From Avena insularis (taxonomy: Eukaryota > Streptophyta > Magnoliopsida > Poales > Poaceae): a DNA stretch of 64,000 nucleotides. Under the pieces are notes generated by a model, which saw only the letters and a program-made list of their open reading frames with translations, was not told where the DNA came from and did no database searches. Both the position numbers and the translations under genes were made by a program. The stretch is from assembly GCA_023614405.1 (NCBI GenBank), contig CM042687.1, positions 233,580,292 through 233,644,291 of the forward strand, read 5' to 3'. This document shows, piece by piece, positions 32,737 to 44,930 of the stretch (positions are counted from its first letter, which is position 1; each line of letters opens with the position of its first letter).

Positions 32737-34396
32737 TGTAGGGTTCACAATATAGAAAACAAAAAAATTCTTACGATGGGAACAACTATGTACCAAGATC
32801 TATCTTCTAGATACAAGCAACGAGCGGATATACATCTGTAGAGAACATACCCCTGAAGACCGACAAAGCTTAACGAGGTTGAAATCGTGGTTGATGTAGA
32901 CGATCTCTTGCCGATCTCAATATTGAGAGGAAGTCTCAGCACCGCAAATCAGCAGCGCATCCATGCTCACACACACGTCCGAGGCTCCGAGCAACCTCCA
33001 CCTCCTCGCTCTAGAGATGCAGCAGAAGCACAACTCTTTCTTGCCGAAAATCCACCGGGAACATGTATCTCACTAGTCCGAGACCATGCGGGATAAATAC
33101 TATAGGGGAGAGAGATCCTTCACGAGGAGGTGTGAGTGAGAAGTGAGAGGAGGGGCTCCTTATATAGGGGAGGGGGGCATCCCAAGGAGGCATGGCCGCC
33201 GGCCATGGAGAGTTCCCCCACCTCTCCCTTATTCAAGTGGGTGGAAGCTCCACTCACAAAATGCCCCTTCAATTTTCTCCACTCCAAATCCCACTCAAAT
33301 TCCCATTAAATTTCCATAAAATTTAATGCAAACTCTCATTAAATAAAACTCATTTTATTTATTCAGAATTTTGTCAAATACATTAGTGACAAACATTCAC
33401 ATATAACCCCTTGCTAGTATTTCATTTCACATGCAGAAACACTTTCTGCAATTTCACCCGAAATCAGTTTCGGTATTTAGTGAAATAAATTCCTGCGCTT
33501 TGTTATTCTTTTTAGCATGAAACTATTTGCTCCAAATGTTGTCGGTGTCTCTTAAGTGTGTCACCCTACGGTTCGCGAATAATGTGGACATGATCGGGAC
33601 CCCTCTCAGATCAATAATCAGAAGCGGGACCTGGAGATCCATACTGACTCCCACACATTTAACGATGACTTTCTTGTGATCGTGAGAACCTTTTACGCTA
33701 GTATCTTAATCCCTTTGTCTCGCGATATATTACATGTCCGAGATTCAATCATCGTTATCTCCATACCTAGTTTGCTCTCATTACTGACATGTACTCTTTT
33801 CTCGTTCCCGTGATATAACATTCTAGTGATCAAATCACTTGCTTGCAAGCTAATCAATGTGATATAACCGAGAGGGCCCAGAGCATATATATCCGTCATC
33901 GGAATGAACAAATTCCAAACTTGATCCATGGGCCTCAACATAACACTTTAGTAGTACTGAACCCATATTTATAATCACCCTATTACGGTGTGATGTTTGA
34001 TGTTATCAAGATACTCTTCCAGTGTTAGTGATTGACATGATCTCATGGCCTAAGGATTAGGATCACTTCGTATGATGTTATAGCAATATAAAATCAATGA
34101 CTTTTATCGTAATTCTATACTTCGGATGAATGTTCATCACACCATTCCAATAATGTTGTGACCTTGTTATTAACAACATCCAATGTCCATGATCAGGAAA
34201 CCTTGATCATCTTGTTAATCAACGAGCTAGTTGATGAGAGAGGCATAACTAGGAACTTTCTGTTTGTTTATTAAACACACATTTATTAATGTTTCCGTAT
34301 TAATACAATTATAGCATGCAAAATAAACATTTATCATATACTTGGAATATACATAATAACCACTTTATTATTGCCTCTCAGGACATATTCCCTTTA
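32737..34396 (-). repeat. RLC-C 3' LTR
   Basis: 1660 bp, matching 39406-41050. The outer end tgtaggg is intact. The inner end reads ...cccttta, so the canonical TG start has become TA. A TATA-like ctatataagg on the minus strand lies at 33160-33168. The plus-strand frames inside are not conserved and are not genes. Confidence 0.93.
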
Positions 34397-34428
34397 GTCT
34401 CCCACTTGCACTAGAGACAATAATCTAG

Positions 34429-36375
34429 TTATGTAGTGATAAATCTAACACCTATGGAGTTCTGGTGTTGATCCGTGTGTACTTTACAAATCTTTATATC
34501 TCCATGCTTGATATGCTCGCGGATGGAGTGAAACCGACACTTAATATGATTGGAATTCTTATGAGACCTTGGTTCTTTGGCACTGGCTATGGAACCATTG
34601 TTGTCACAATAGATCACCATTCGGTTCAACACACTCGCAACCACAGCTAGTTCGGTTATGAACTCCTTCATCCGAACTGTTTCCTGGTCCGCTTCCGAAG
34701 CAGCAACATATTGGACCTCCGTTGTTGATCCTTCCACCACGGGTTGTTTGGAACTCCTCCAACTAACCGCTCCACCATTCATGAGAAATACGTATCCGGA
34801 TTGAGAATTAGAGTCATCCGAATCGGTGTCAAACCTAGCATCAACATAAAACTTAGCGACGAGATCTTCTTTACCTCCATACACAAGAAACATATCCTTA
34901 GTTCTTTGAAAGTACTTAAGGATATTCTTGACCGCTATCTAGTGTTCTGATCCTGGATCAGATTGGTACATACTAGTCAAACTAATAGCATGTGCCACAT
35001 CCGGTCTTGTACATAGCATGACGTACATTATAGAGCCTATGGCTGAAGCATAGGGTACTTTGTCCATTATCTCTCTTTCTTCTACCATAGCCGGACTTTG
35101 AGTCTTACTCAATGTCTTGCCTTGCAACATAGGTAAGAACCCCTTCTTACTTCCGTCCATTTTAAACTTCTTTAAAATCTTATCAAGGTATGTACTTTGC
35201 GATAGCCCTATTAGGCGCCTAAATCTATCCCTATAGATCTTTATGCCTAATATGTATGACGCTTCACCTAGGTCCTTCATTGAAAATTTGTTGTTTAGAT
35301 AACTTTTAACACTGTTTAAAAGATCTATATCATTTCCGATCAACAATATGTCATCCACATATAATATCAGAAATGCCACATTTCTCCCACTCACTTTCTT
35401 GTAAATACAAGATTCTCCATAAGTTTGGACAAATCCAAACTCTTTGATCACCTCATCAAAGCGGAGATTCCAACTCCGGGATGCTTGCTTTAGTCCATAG
35501 ATGGATCGCTGAAGCTTGCATACCTTGTCAGCATCCTTAGGATCGACAAAACCCTTTGGTTGTATCATATACACCTATTTTTCAATGTTGCTATTGAGGA
35601 ATGCAGTTTTGACATCCATCTGCCATATCTCATAGTCGAAATATGCAACAATTGCTAACATAATCCTAACTGACTTTAGCATCTCTACGAGAGAGAATGT
35701 CTCATCGTAGTAAACTCTTGAATTTGTCTAAACCCCTTTGCGACAAGTCGAGCTTTATAGACGGTTACATTACCATCAGCATCATTTTTCCTTTTGAAAA
35801 TCCATTTATTCTCCACGGCCTTTCGGTCGTGAGGTAAGTCCACCAAGGTCCAAACCTAGTTTTCATACATGGATTCCATCTCGGATTTCATGGCTTCTAA
35901 CCATTTGTTGGAATACGGGTTCATCATCGCTTCTTCATACGTCGTAGGGTCATCAATTTCATCGACCATGAAATTCATAACAGGATTTCCGTACAGCTCG
36001 GGAGCTGCACGCGTCCTACTAGACCTACAAGGTTCGGTAGTATTCTCTTTTGGAGCTTCATGATCATTATCATTAGTTCCCTCTTAATTTGGTGAAGCCA
36101 ACTCCGGAACGGTTTCCAGCGCTCCGCTACTCGCCATACTATGAAGAGAAGGTTCTACAACATCTTTGAGTTCTACCTTCCGACTACTCACGCCTTTTGT
36201 GAGAAACTCTTTCTCTAGAAAGGATCCATTCTTGGCAACGAAAACCTTTCCCTTGGATCTGTGATACAAGGAATACCCAATAGTTTCCTTAGGGTATCCT
36301 ATGAAGACGCATTTTTCCGCTTTGGGTTCGAGTTTATCCGGTTGAAGTTTCTTCACATAAACATCGCAACCCCAA
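34429..36375 (-). pseudogene. RLC-C reverse transcriptase and RNase H
   Basis: Linker LEKEFLTKGVSSRKVEL (about 36160-36215). RT with MYMIQPKGFVDPKDADKVCK and IYGLKQASRSWNLRF (35450-35574), FLILYVDDILLIGND (YVDD, about 35325-35375) and ASAIGSIMYVMLCTRPDV. RNase H with NGGAVSWRSSKQPVVEGSTT, followed by EVQYVAASEA where relatives have EAEY, so the likely catalytic Glu is Gln, and CDNNGSIASAKEP (34429-34893). Stops fall near 36084, 35575 and 34936. The RT palm is intact, but the RNase H site appears lost. Confidence 0.88.
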
Positions 36376-37403
36376 ACTTTAAGAAATTATAGCTTAGGTT
36401 TGTTTCGAAACCACAATTCATACGATGTATTTTCAATGGATTTAGATGGTGCCCGATTTAAAGTGAATGCAGCAGTTTCTAGTGCATAACCCCAAAATGA
36501 CAGTGGCATGTCCGTCACAGACATCATAGATCGAACCATATCTAATAAAGTACGATTACGACGTTCCGACACACCATTTCTCTATGGTGTTCCGACAGGT
36601 GTGAGTTGTGAAACTATTCCACACTCTTTCATATGAGTGCTAAACTCGTAACTTAGATACTCACCTCCACGGTCGGACCGTAGAAATTTGATCTTTCTAT
36701 TACGATGATTTTCCACTTCACTTTGAAACTCCTTGAATTTCTCAAAGGTTTCAGACTTGTGTTTCATCAAGTAGATATAACCGTATCTACTCAAATCATC
36801 TGCGAAAGTTACAAAATAACGATATCCACCTTGCGCCGACACACTCATTGGACCACACACATCAGAATGTATGATTTCCAATAAATTTGTCGCCCGTTGC
36901 ATTGAACCAGAAAACAGTGTTCTAGTCATCTTGCCCATAAGGCATGGCTCACATGTATCAAATGATTCAAAATCAAGTGATTCCAAAAGTCCATCTGAAT
37001 GGAGATTCTTCATGCGTTTAACGCCAATTTGAACTAGACCGCAGTGCCACATATATGCGGATATGTCATCATTAAGTTTAATCCTTTTAGCATCAACATT
37101 TTGAATATGTGTAACATTATTATTGAGATCCAACAGAAATAAACCATTCATCATCGGTGCATGACCATAAAAGATTTCATTCATATAAATCGAACAACCA
37201 TTGCTCTCGGATTTGAATGAATAACCACTGCACATCAAACATGATCCGGATACAATGTTCATGCTCAGTGCTGGCACCAGATAACAATTATTCAAGTTTA
37301 TAACTAATCCCGATGGTAAGTGGAGAGGTAGCGTTCCGACGGCGATCACATCAACGCTTGATCCATTGCCGACACGCATCTTGACCTCACCCCTTGCTAG
37401 CAC
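36376..37403 (-). pseudogene. RLC-C integrase
   Basis: Open 36582-37403 with GTLPLHLPSGLVINLNNCYL. The zinc region reads MWHCGLVQIGVKRM where the usual form is WHxRLGHIGVKRM, so the second His is Gln. Then CEPCLMGKM, catalytic HSDVCGP and FLRSDRGGEY. A stop (from CAG to TAG) after TPVGTP at 36582-36584 separates the continuation GVSERRNRTLLDMVRSM with the catalytic Glu (36387-36572). The D-D-E residues are therefore present but the protein is split and the zinc finger damaged. Confidence 0.9.
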
Positions 37404-38352
37404 TCGCTTGTTCCACAGCCCCTGATTCGAGTTACAAATATTAGCAACTGAACGGTATCAAATACTCGGGTGCTACTACGAGTACTATTCAAGTACACAT
37501 CAATAACATGTATATCATATATACCTTTATTTGCCTTGCCGGCCTTCTTGTCTGCCAAATACTTGGGGCAGTTGCGCTTCCAGTGGCCAGTCCCCTTGCA
37601 ATAATAGCACTCGGTATCAGACTTAGGGCCAACTCGGGGTTTCTTTTCAAGCACGGCAACCAGCTTGCCGCCCTTCTTTTCCTTCTATTTACCCTTCTCG
37701 TCTTTCTTGAAACCAGTGGTCTTATTGATCATCAACACTTGATGTTCTTTCTTGATCTCCACTTCTGCAGTTTTAAGTGTTGACAGAATCTCGGGGACAG
37801 ACTTCTTCATGCCTTGCACGTTATAGTTCATCACGAAGCTCTTATAGCTAGGTGGCAGAGAATGGAGAACACGGTGGATTCCTAAGTCAATGGGAATAGT
37901 TATTCCAAAGGACACAAGCTTATCGGCGTAACCCGACATCTTGAGTACATGCTCACTTACGGAGCTGTTCTCTTCCATCATGCAGCTAAAGAACTTTTCT
38001 GAAGCATTATAACTCTCTACAGCAACATGGGTGTCGAAATCATTTTCAACTCACCCATTGTATCAAAAGCATTGCCATTTGTGAAACGCCTTCGAAGTTC
38101 TGGCTCTAGCCCATACAATATGCCGTAATGAACTAAGTTGTGGTCCTCCTGACGAGTCTGATAGACATTATTTTCCTCGTCAAGGGCATCATCGAGTGGT
38201 GGGGGGCCTAGCGACACTTCTAGCACATATTGCTTTTGTGTAGCAGTGAGGAGAATCCTCAAATTCATGGCCCAGTCGGTAAAGTTGCTACCGTTCGTTG
38301 CAAGTTTCTCTTTCTCCATGAACACATTGAAATTAAAAGCAGGTGGTGCCGT
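37404..38352 (-). pseudogene. RLC-C gag and protease remnant
   Basis: Gag begins in the frame AFNFNVFMEKEKLATNGSNF. The codon at the position of the ATG in RLC-A is ACG (38350-38352), so the start codon appears lost. Capsid continues to NAFDTMGELK (38017), shifts, and continues as MMEENSSVSEHVLKMSGYAD to FKKDEKGK (37685). The zinc knuckle CYYCKGTGHWKRNCPKYLAD (37560-37620) is complete CCHC. The protease site that should read DTGSVAN reads DTVQLL because of a lost base (about 37450-37470). Confidence 0.88.
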
Positions 38353-39392
38353 CTACAACATAATTTGTAAAATTTAGACTAAGTTTATGATAGATTGAGT
38401 TGAACTAATCCAAATTAAGAATTAACTCCCACTCAAAAACAACATGCCTCGTGCCTTTTTGGTGATTACATGAACCAAATCCACTACGCCAAGTCCGATC
38501 ATCACGTGAGTCGGTGTAGCTTCAAAGGCGAGCATCAAATGGGCATCATATATTTCATATGACTCATGCTTAACCTTTCGGTTCGTGTTCCGAGGCCATG
38601 TATAAACATTCTAGGCTCTCCAAGTAAGAACCTTAGTACTCGCGTGTGTAACTGTCTTACACCCGAAATATGATCGTGGATCCAAGAACACCCGATCATC
38701 ACGTGATGTCTTGGAGCGACGAAACATAATCGGTGCATACTTAAGGAGAACACATTTTTATCTTGATATATAAATGAGGGATCATCTTATTATGCTAATA
38801 AAACGCCAAACAAGCAATATAAGATGCAACAAACATCACATGTTAATAAGTGGTATGATATGGTTCTTGCACTTGATCTCCATCATGGGCATCGTGGTAT
38901 GATCCTCATCATACCTTTATGTGTAAGGCCAAGGTCTATGGAACTTACACGATATGTGTGTTGTAAGAGTATCGACTTATACTTCTACTTACAACATCAC
39001 CATATCATGACACTAGCCTAACAACAATCTAAACTAGACGCCTCTAATTTATCTGTTGCAAGTTTTATGTGGATTAGGGCTTTCGAAGATAGAATCGTTC
39101 TTACCTACGAACATGAACCACAATGAGGATAATCAAATTGTTTACAACTCGTTTCAAATTAGATATTGACTATAGTAGGAGAGACAGACACCCGCTAGCC
39201 ACTTATGCAAAACTAGTTGCATGTCAAGCGTGGAATAGGTCTCATGTGCGAGGACATGTAAAGTTTGTCCAAGCTGCTTCATCCCACTATGCCACCAATA
39301 TCCAAAGTACAACTAAGAAGCAATAACATGATCATCATCGCCCACATACTCATATGTGTACTACCAGTGCAAATCATCTACGTATAGATCCG
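38353..39392 (-). other. RLC-C untranslated leader
   Basis: About 1 kb between PBS and gag. No coding signal. Collinear with the RLC-A leader. Confidence 0.7.
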
Positions 39393-39404
39393 GCTCGGAT
39401 ACCA
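39393..39404 (-). other. RLC-C primer binding site
   Basis: The minus strand reads TGGTATCCGAGC, one base different from the initiator tRNA-Met complement TGGTATCAGAGC, directly inside the 5' LTR. Confidence 0.85.
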
Positions 39405-39405
39405 C

Positions 39406-41050
39406 TGTAGGGTTCGCAGCATAGAAAACAAAAAATTTCCTACGATGGGAACAACTATGTACCAAGATCTATCTACTAGATAAAATGAACAGGTGGATAT
39501 ACATCTGTAGAGAACATACCCTTGAAGAATGAAAAAGCTTAACGAGGTTGAACTCGTGGTTGATGTAGGCGATCTCTTGCCGATATCAAGATCAAGAGGA
39601 AGTCCTAGCACCGCAAATCAGCGGCGCATCCATGCTCGCACACACGTCTGAGGCACCGAGCAACCTCCGCCTCCTCACTCCAGCGATGCAGCGGAAGCAC
39701 AACTATTTCTTGCCGAAAAACCACCGGGAACATGTATCTCGCTAGTCCAAGACCATGGGGGATAAATACTAGAGGGGAGAGAGATACTTCACGTGGAGGT
39801 GTGAGTGAGAAGTGAGAGGAGGGGCTCCCTATATAGGGGAGGGGCAGCCCAAGGTGGCATGGCCGCCGGCCATGGAGGGTGCCCCCACCTCTCCCTCATT
39901 CATGTGGGTGGAAGCTCCACTCACAAAATTCCCTTTCAATTTTCTCCACTCAAATTCCCATTAAATTTCCACCAAATTTAATGCAAACTCTCATTAAATA
40001 AAACTTCTTTTATTTATTCAGAATTTTGTCAATTAATTTAGTGACACATTCACATATAACCCCTTGCTAGTATTTCATTTCACATGCAGAAACACTTTCT
40101 GCAATTTCACCCGAAACCAGTTTCGGTATCTAGTGAAATAAATTCCTGCGCTTTGTTATTCTTTTTAGCATGAAACTATTTGCTCCAAATGGTGTTGGTG
40201 TCTCTTAAGTGTGTCACCCTACGGTTCGTGAATAATGTGGACATGATCGGGACCCCTCTCAGATCAATAATCAGAAGCGGGACCTGGAGATCCATACTGA
40301 CTCCCACACATTCAACGATGACTTTCTTGTGATCGTGAGAACCTTTTAACCTAGTATCTTAATCCCTTTGTCTCACGATATATTACATGTCCGAGATTCG
40401 ATCATCGGTATCTCCATACCTAGTTTTATCTCATTACTGACATGTACTCTTTTCTTGTTCCCGTGATATAACATTCTAGTGATCAAATCACTTGCTTGCA
40501 AGCTAATCAATGTGATATCACCGAGAGGGCCTAGAGCATATATATCTGTCATTGGGATGAACAAATTCCACTCTCGATCCATGAGCCTCAACATAACACT
40601 TTAGTATTATCGAACCCATCTTTATAATCACCCTGTTATGGTGTGGCGTTTGATGTTATCAAGATACTCTTCCAGTGTTAGTGATTGACATGATCTCATG
40701 GTCTAAGGATTAGGATCACTTCTTATGATGTTATAGAAATATAAACTCAATGACTTTGATCATAATTCTATACTTCGGATGAATGTTCATCACACCATTC
40801 CAATAATGTTGTGACCTCGTTATTACCAACATCCAATGTCCATGATCAGGAAACCTTGATCATCTTGTTAATCAACGAGCTAGTTTATGAGAGAGGCATA
40901 ACTAGTAACTTTCTGTTTGTTTATTAAACACACATGTATTAATGTTTCTGTATATAATACAATTATAGCATGCAAAATAAACATCTATCATATACCTGGA
41001 ATATACATAATAACCACATTATTATTGCCTCTCAGGGCATATCCCCTTCA
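39406..41050 (-). repeat. RLC-C 5' LTR
   Basis: 1645 bp. On the minus strand it starts TGAAGGGGATATGCCCTGAG and ends ...accctaca. A TATA-like box lies near 39829-39837. It is followed by the TSD tgatt at 41051-41055. Confidence 0.93.
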
Positions 41051-41671
41051 TGATTCTATCTAGCAAATGGAAGAAGAAGTGGTTTTATGTCAAGGATGAG
41101 AAACTCAAAGGTCAGTTGTATGGGATTGCTCCTTTCGACTCGAAGAAGGGCGTGAAGAAACTCAAGTCTTGGGATTAACACATGAATTCTGCAAACACCA
41201 AGGAGACCAATCCATTGATGGACCGGATCTGCGCCCTTCAATACGATGCTGGGAAAGAGGTATCTGGTCTCCAGATTATGGCCCATTTCCTTCGGATCCA
41301 TAATCAACCCATCCAAGCATGGATTTCGGCTATGTGAACATACGCTGAAATAAAGACCCGATGAGAGAGTCATCAAATAACCTTTTCTCTACTGAGCTTG
41401 AGTAAAGGGTCCATTCCTTGATCAAGCTCACCTGTGATGATGTACTCCCATCGGGCTGTCGAGTTGATCCTTTTAGTAAGAGGAACCCACCACCAATTGT
41501 ATGTACTCACTTCTCATAAGTTGTTCTCGAGTCCTTTTCCTAATTTGTGGTTTTCTTATCTAGGGATTCGTCACCAATAGTACCATGATCATTTTCATTC
41601 CCTTCCTCCTCTTCTCGAGGGAGGTGTAGTACCCGAGGTTGATGTAGAATCTGAAGGAGACACAAGAGATG
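41051..41671 (+). pseudogene. Tat-2 antisense gene, second piece
   Basis: Continues exon 1 after RLC-C: KWKKKWFYVKDEKLKGQLYG, APFDSKKGVKKLKSWD, a stop, then MDRICALQYDAGKEVSGLQI and AHFLRIHNQPIQAW. These correspond to the PLQARAHPMFLYAG side of the Tat-1 domain. A likely GT-AG intron lies at 41499-41563 (gtatgtact...tatctag), followed by an exon with VPEVDVESEGDTR. The solo LTR is inserted at 41671. Frames are broken at the RLC-C junction and elsewhere. Confidence 0.75.
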
Positions 41672-43647
41672 TGTCAACACCCGGATTTTTAATCCCACAT
41701 GCCTGTTATGCCATACATCGCAATCCCAGGATTACTATTTTTGCGAGACATAACAGATTGGATATCACAGTACATCATCCATTACAAACCATACATAAGG
41801 TCTTACACAAATAAGGATCTCATGATCCAGTCTTAATACAATTCAAGCAGCGAAATAACGTAATAATAACAATAGCGTAGGTGAAGCTCCATCTTCATGG
41901 TCACAGGGAATGCCGACGATGGGAGATGATCCTAGTTGTCGTAACCCTCCTACTGTCCGTCTTCCTGATACACCTCTTCATAGTCTGACCACGAGAATAG
42001 CCAGGGACAAAGCCATGAGTACTTTTTAAGTACTCGCAAACTCTGTTAAGTTCTAGGGTCATTTTGCAAAAAGCCAGATTTATCTCTACTAAGTTCAGAA
42101 GCAAAGAAAGCTAATTGAAAAGTTTTATAACACCTAAGTGGGAACTTGAATTTCATGTCACAACTCTGTTGTGGTCCAATCAAAGTCATAATTCATTTCA
42201 CAAGTCATTCTAAAAACACCTGACGACGAAATAGTATGGCCACTCCAACTGTCCATAACCATGGACACGACTATTCGAATAGTTTGACACTCTGCAGAGG
42301 TAGTACACTTTCACCACAACATTTGATACATCTGTGAGTGAGATGGTGTGAAGGGTTTTAGCTGGGAAGGCCTCTATTTATAGTGCCTGAAGGGGACCGA
42401 CGGGCGCGGGTGGAGCTCGTCGTGGTCGTCGGCATAGAGTGCTAATGGCATGGGCGACGATAGGGGGAGGTGTGTCGCCTCCTGGCAAAACTCAACGGCT
42501 TGATGGCGCGGCGTGGGGCGGTGAGGAATGATCGGAACATCGCGGCGCTCTGGGCGGGTCCGACTATGATTTTAATGGTGCACAGCGTGCATGGTCCGCG
42601 CAACGGCGAATGAGGTTGTCTGGCAGGGTGCTGGGGTGCTGGGATCACTTATGCAAGAGACGAGGACGGCGCGCGGTCTGTGGGTTGGTGTCGCGTGCGT
42701 CGCTCTGGCGCGCTCTCGGCTCGCACGTAGAGAGACTGGGCATGAGCTTGCCGTGTGGTCCAGGGGCTGACAAGGCTCGGGGCTTGGACAGGGGGTGGCG
42801 GTGGATGGTGGAGAGTGTCCCTGACAAGGTTGGCAAGGCTAGTGCTTCCTCTAGCTTGCTGGCGACATTGGGGTGGAAATGGTGCTCTCGGCATGGTCAC
42901 CATTGATGGCTATGCTTGCTCACAGTGGTGCTAAATCTAGTTAGATTTGTTTGATCATCTACTGAGAGTGTAGAGTGAGCTAGAAAGGGGACAAGGTTGG
43001 CCAAAACTACTGCTACTAATAGTGTTTGATGTTTTGTTGTTTGCTGATCACAAGGTGTTTGATGAAATGGCCGAAAGAAATTCAAATTTAAATTTTGGAT
43101 TCAAACTTGGTGGGTTTGCTAGGTACATACTAGGGAGTATCTGGTTAGCTGGATTGGTCAAGGGGCACTGGTTTAGTTGGGTTTTGAAAATGTGGGATCT
43201 TCACATATGTTATAGATTCAATTTTCAATTGTCATTTGAATGAGGTTGCCAAATGTTTCTGTATGTTTGAAAGGTGGGCTTTGATTCAATTTTACTTGGT
43301 CTAGCAAGGGGTGAAAATAAATGGAAAAGTTTCTGTTTGAAATCTTGGACTAGAAACACTCAAAGTGGCCTAGTGAGCAAGATTTGCAAAAATGACCATT
43401 TGCTTTATTTGTTTTGTTTTTATTTTTCTTGATTTTTTTCTGCTTGGAAATGTTTTAAATGATGTTATTTTCATCTTTAATCCATTCCTTGCTATTTAGG
43501 TTAATCACACAAGTCCATTTATGCATTCATTCAATCATCACATACACACATGCATTCATTTGGTTTTTATTTAATCCAAGTTTTTGTTAAACCTAATTTT
43601 AGTGATTAGAGGTTGATAAGCATGATCAATATTTTTGGGATGTTACA
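41672..43647 (-). mobile_element. Solo LTR of a gypsy element related to the chromovirus
   Basis: A 1976-bp block starting tgtcaacacccgg and ending gggatgttaca, with a perfect 5-bp TSD agatg (41667-41671 and 43648-43652). There is no PBS, coding region or second LTR. On the plus strand it shares blocks with the chromovirus LTR, such as ccatggacacgac...tctgcagaggt compared with ccgtggacacggc...cctgcaggggt, plus a GC-rich centre. It most likely formed by recombination between the two LTRs of a full element. It separates two pieces of Tat-2. Confidence 0.9.
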
Positions 43648-43652
43648 AGATG

Positions 43653-44930
43653 TGGGGACAACGAAGAAGATTTCACCTTGGATTCTTCTCGCGCTGCCAC
43701 AACTGTCCCCTTTGCAACTCTGGAGATTTCAAAATTGTAGATGCCCAAGGTAAGAGGAAGCATCCCGAATAAAACATCGAGGCAATCAAAGACTCGGATG
43801 ATTTGATTCTTGCAAAGCCAAGATGGTCCATCCGATACGGACAGCTCCTCCTGCCAAGAGAGGGATTTTCCATTTCCCACAGAATGTCAGCACGTAAGTT
43901 CTATTCCCTTTTCATTTACTCTAGAATTTTGATGCCTATTTCTTGAACCAAATCTTATTCATTGCTTTCTTAGTGACGATGAGGAGACTCCCCCATAGTC
44001 ACATGTTGTAGTTGTAGACAAACGGATGCCCGCTTCCCCTAAGTCACCTATGAAACCAACAGAATCAACGGACCCGTAGGAACATACTGTGGATTCGCTG
44101 GTCCCTAAGGATCTAGCGAGTTTTCCCAACGCTCCTCTCCAGAAGAACAAAAATATCCCTGTAAAGGGTATAGTTCTATCAGAGAACCCCACCGAACATC
44201 CTATGAATGATTTGAGTTATTCCTTCACTTTCCTTGTCGAGTAGCTCAGTGGGTATCCCTCGAGTCCTTGCTAATGTTCCATTTTCTTCAACCGATAATC
44301 CACGAGATGGTCTACATGGCCACTTGTTTTATTAGGACCCGAGATGATGCTTCCATTGCCAAAAGTTTGTTCATTGTAACTTGTCGTCCTTGAAGATATT
44401 TTGTGTTGTAAGTTGCTTTATCTGATACTTTTTCTTGGTATTGTAGCCGCTGGCAAAGAATCCTAGGTCATCCACGAACAAGCTGATAAGTGCGCAGATG
44501 ATCTTGATACCAAGCTAAATGCTGTTGAAAAGGCAATCTAAAAGGCCCATGCGTCAGAAAAGTCCAAGGCGGATAAGCGTAAAGAGGAAGCTGTTGTTGT
44601 TGCGGTATGGGAGGACAGTCTTCGGAAGAGGCTTGAAGCCCTAAAGCCCTTCCTAAGAAGTAAGTTGCTTCGCCAACCTCAATTCCATTCTTTATGCTGC
44701 AATCCGACATTCTCACTCGTTTTCTCATTTCGTCCTCGATCTTTGAATTCGGATATCACTGACCACTCATTGGAATTGGAAGAGGATCAATGATCCAATA
44801 CTTCGTCGGATGTCATGAGTATTTTGGAGGGGACCAGCGTTCACGACCGGAACCTCCTGGTCCTCTCTAGCCGTGCCAACACCTTCATGACGAAATCTTC
44901 CCCGAGAAGAATGTGCCCTCTGTCACGACC
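43653..44930 (+). pseudogene. Tat-2 antisense gene, third piece
   Basis: Downstream exons on the plus strand. An exon from about 43653 (DNEEDFTLDSSRAA) leads to a gtaagttc donor at 43894, with acceptor ...tttcttag at 43973 (80-bp intron). The exon after it begins DDEETPP. A coiled-coil exon lies at about 44500-44660 (KAHASEKSKADKRKEEA, VWEDSLRKRLEALKPFL), then another with DHSLELEEDQ and LEGTSVHDRNLLVLS (about 44762-44925). Order and character match the middle and C-terminal exons of the Tat-1 antisense gene. Several in-frame stops. The chromovirus is inserted at 44930. Confidence 0.7.

Larger units (their letters stand above)
32737..41050 (-). mobile_element. RLC-C: Ty1/copia retrotransposon inside the Tat-2 antisense gene
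   Basis: Complete 8.3-kb copia on the minus strand, with LTRs 32737-34396 and 39406-41050, a perfect TSD tgatt, PBS at 39393-39404 and PPT at 34397-34409. Internal order: gag, zinc knuckle, protease remnant, integrase, RT, RNase H. It is of the same family type as RLC-A, judging by internal protein and LTR blocks. The 3' LTR starts TA instead of TG on the minus strand. Many frame breaks are present. Confidence 0.95.

Noticed and set aside
42370..42910. GC-rich island that could be a host gene exon
   Set aside because: It is inside the solo LTR bounded by a perfect TSD, and a similar GC-rich zone occupies the same place in the chromovirus LTRs (47080-47790, 62900-63650).
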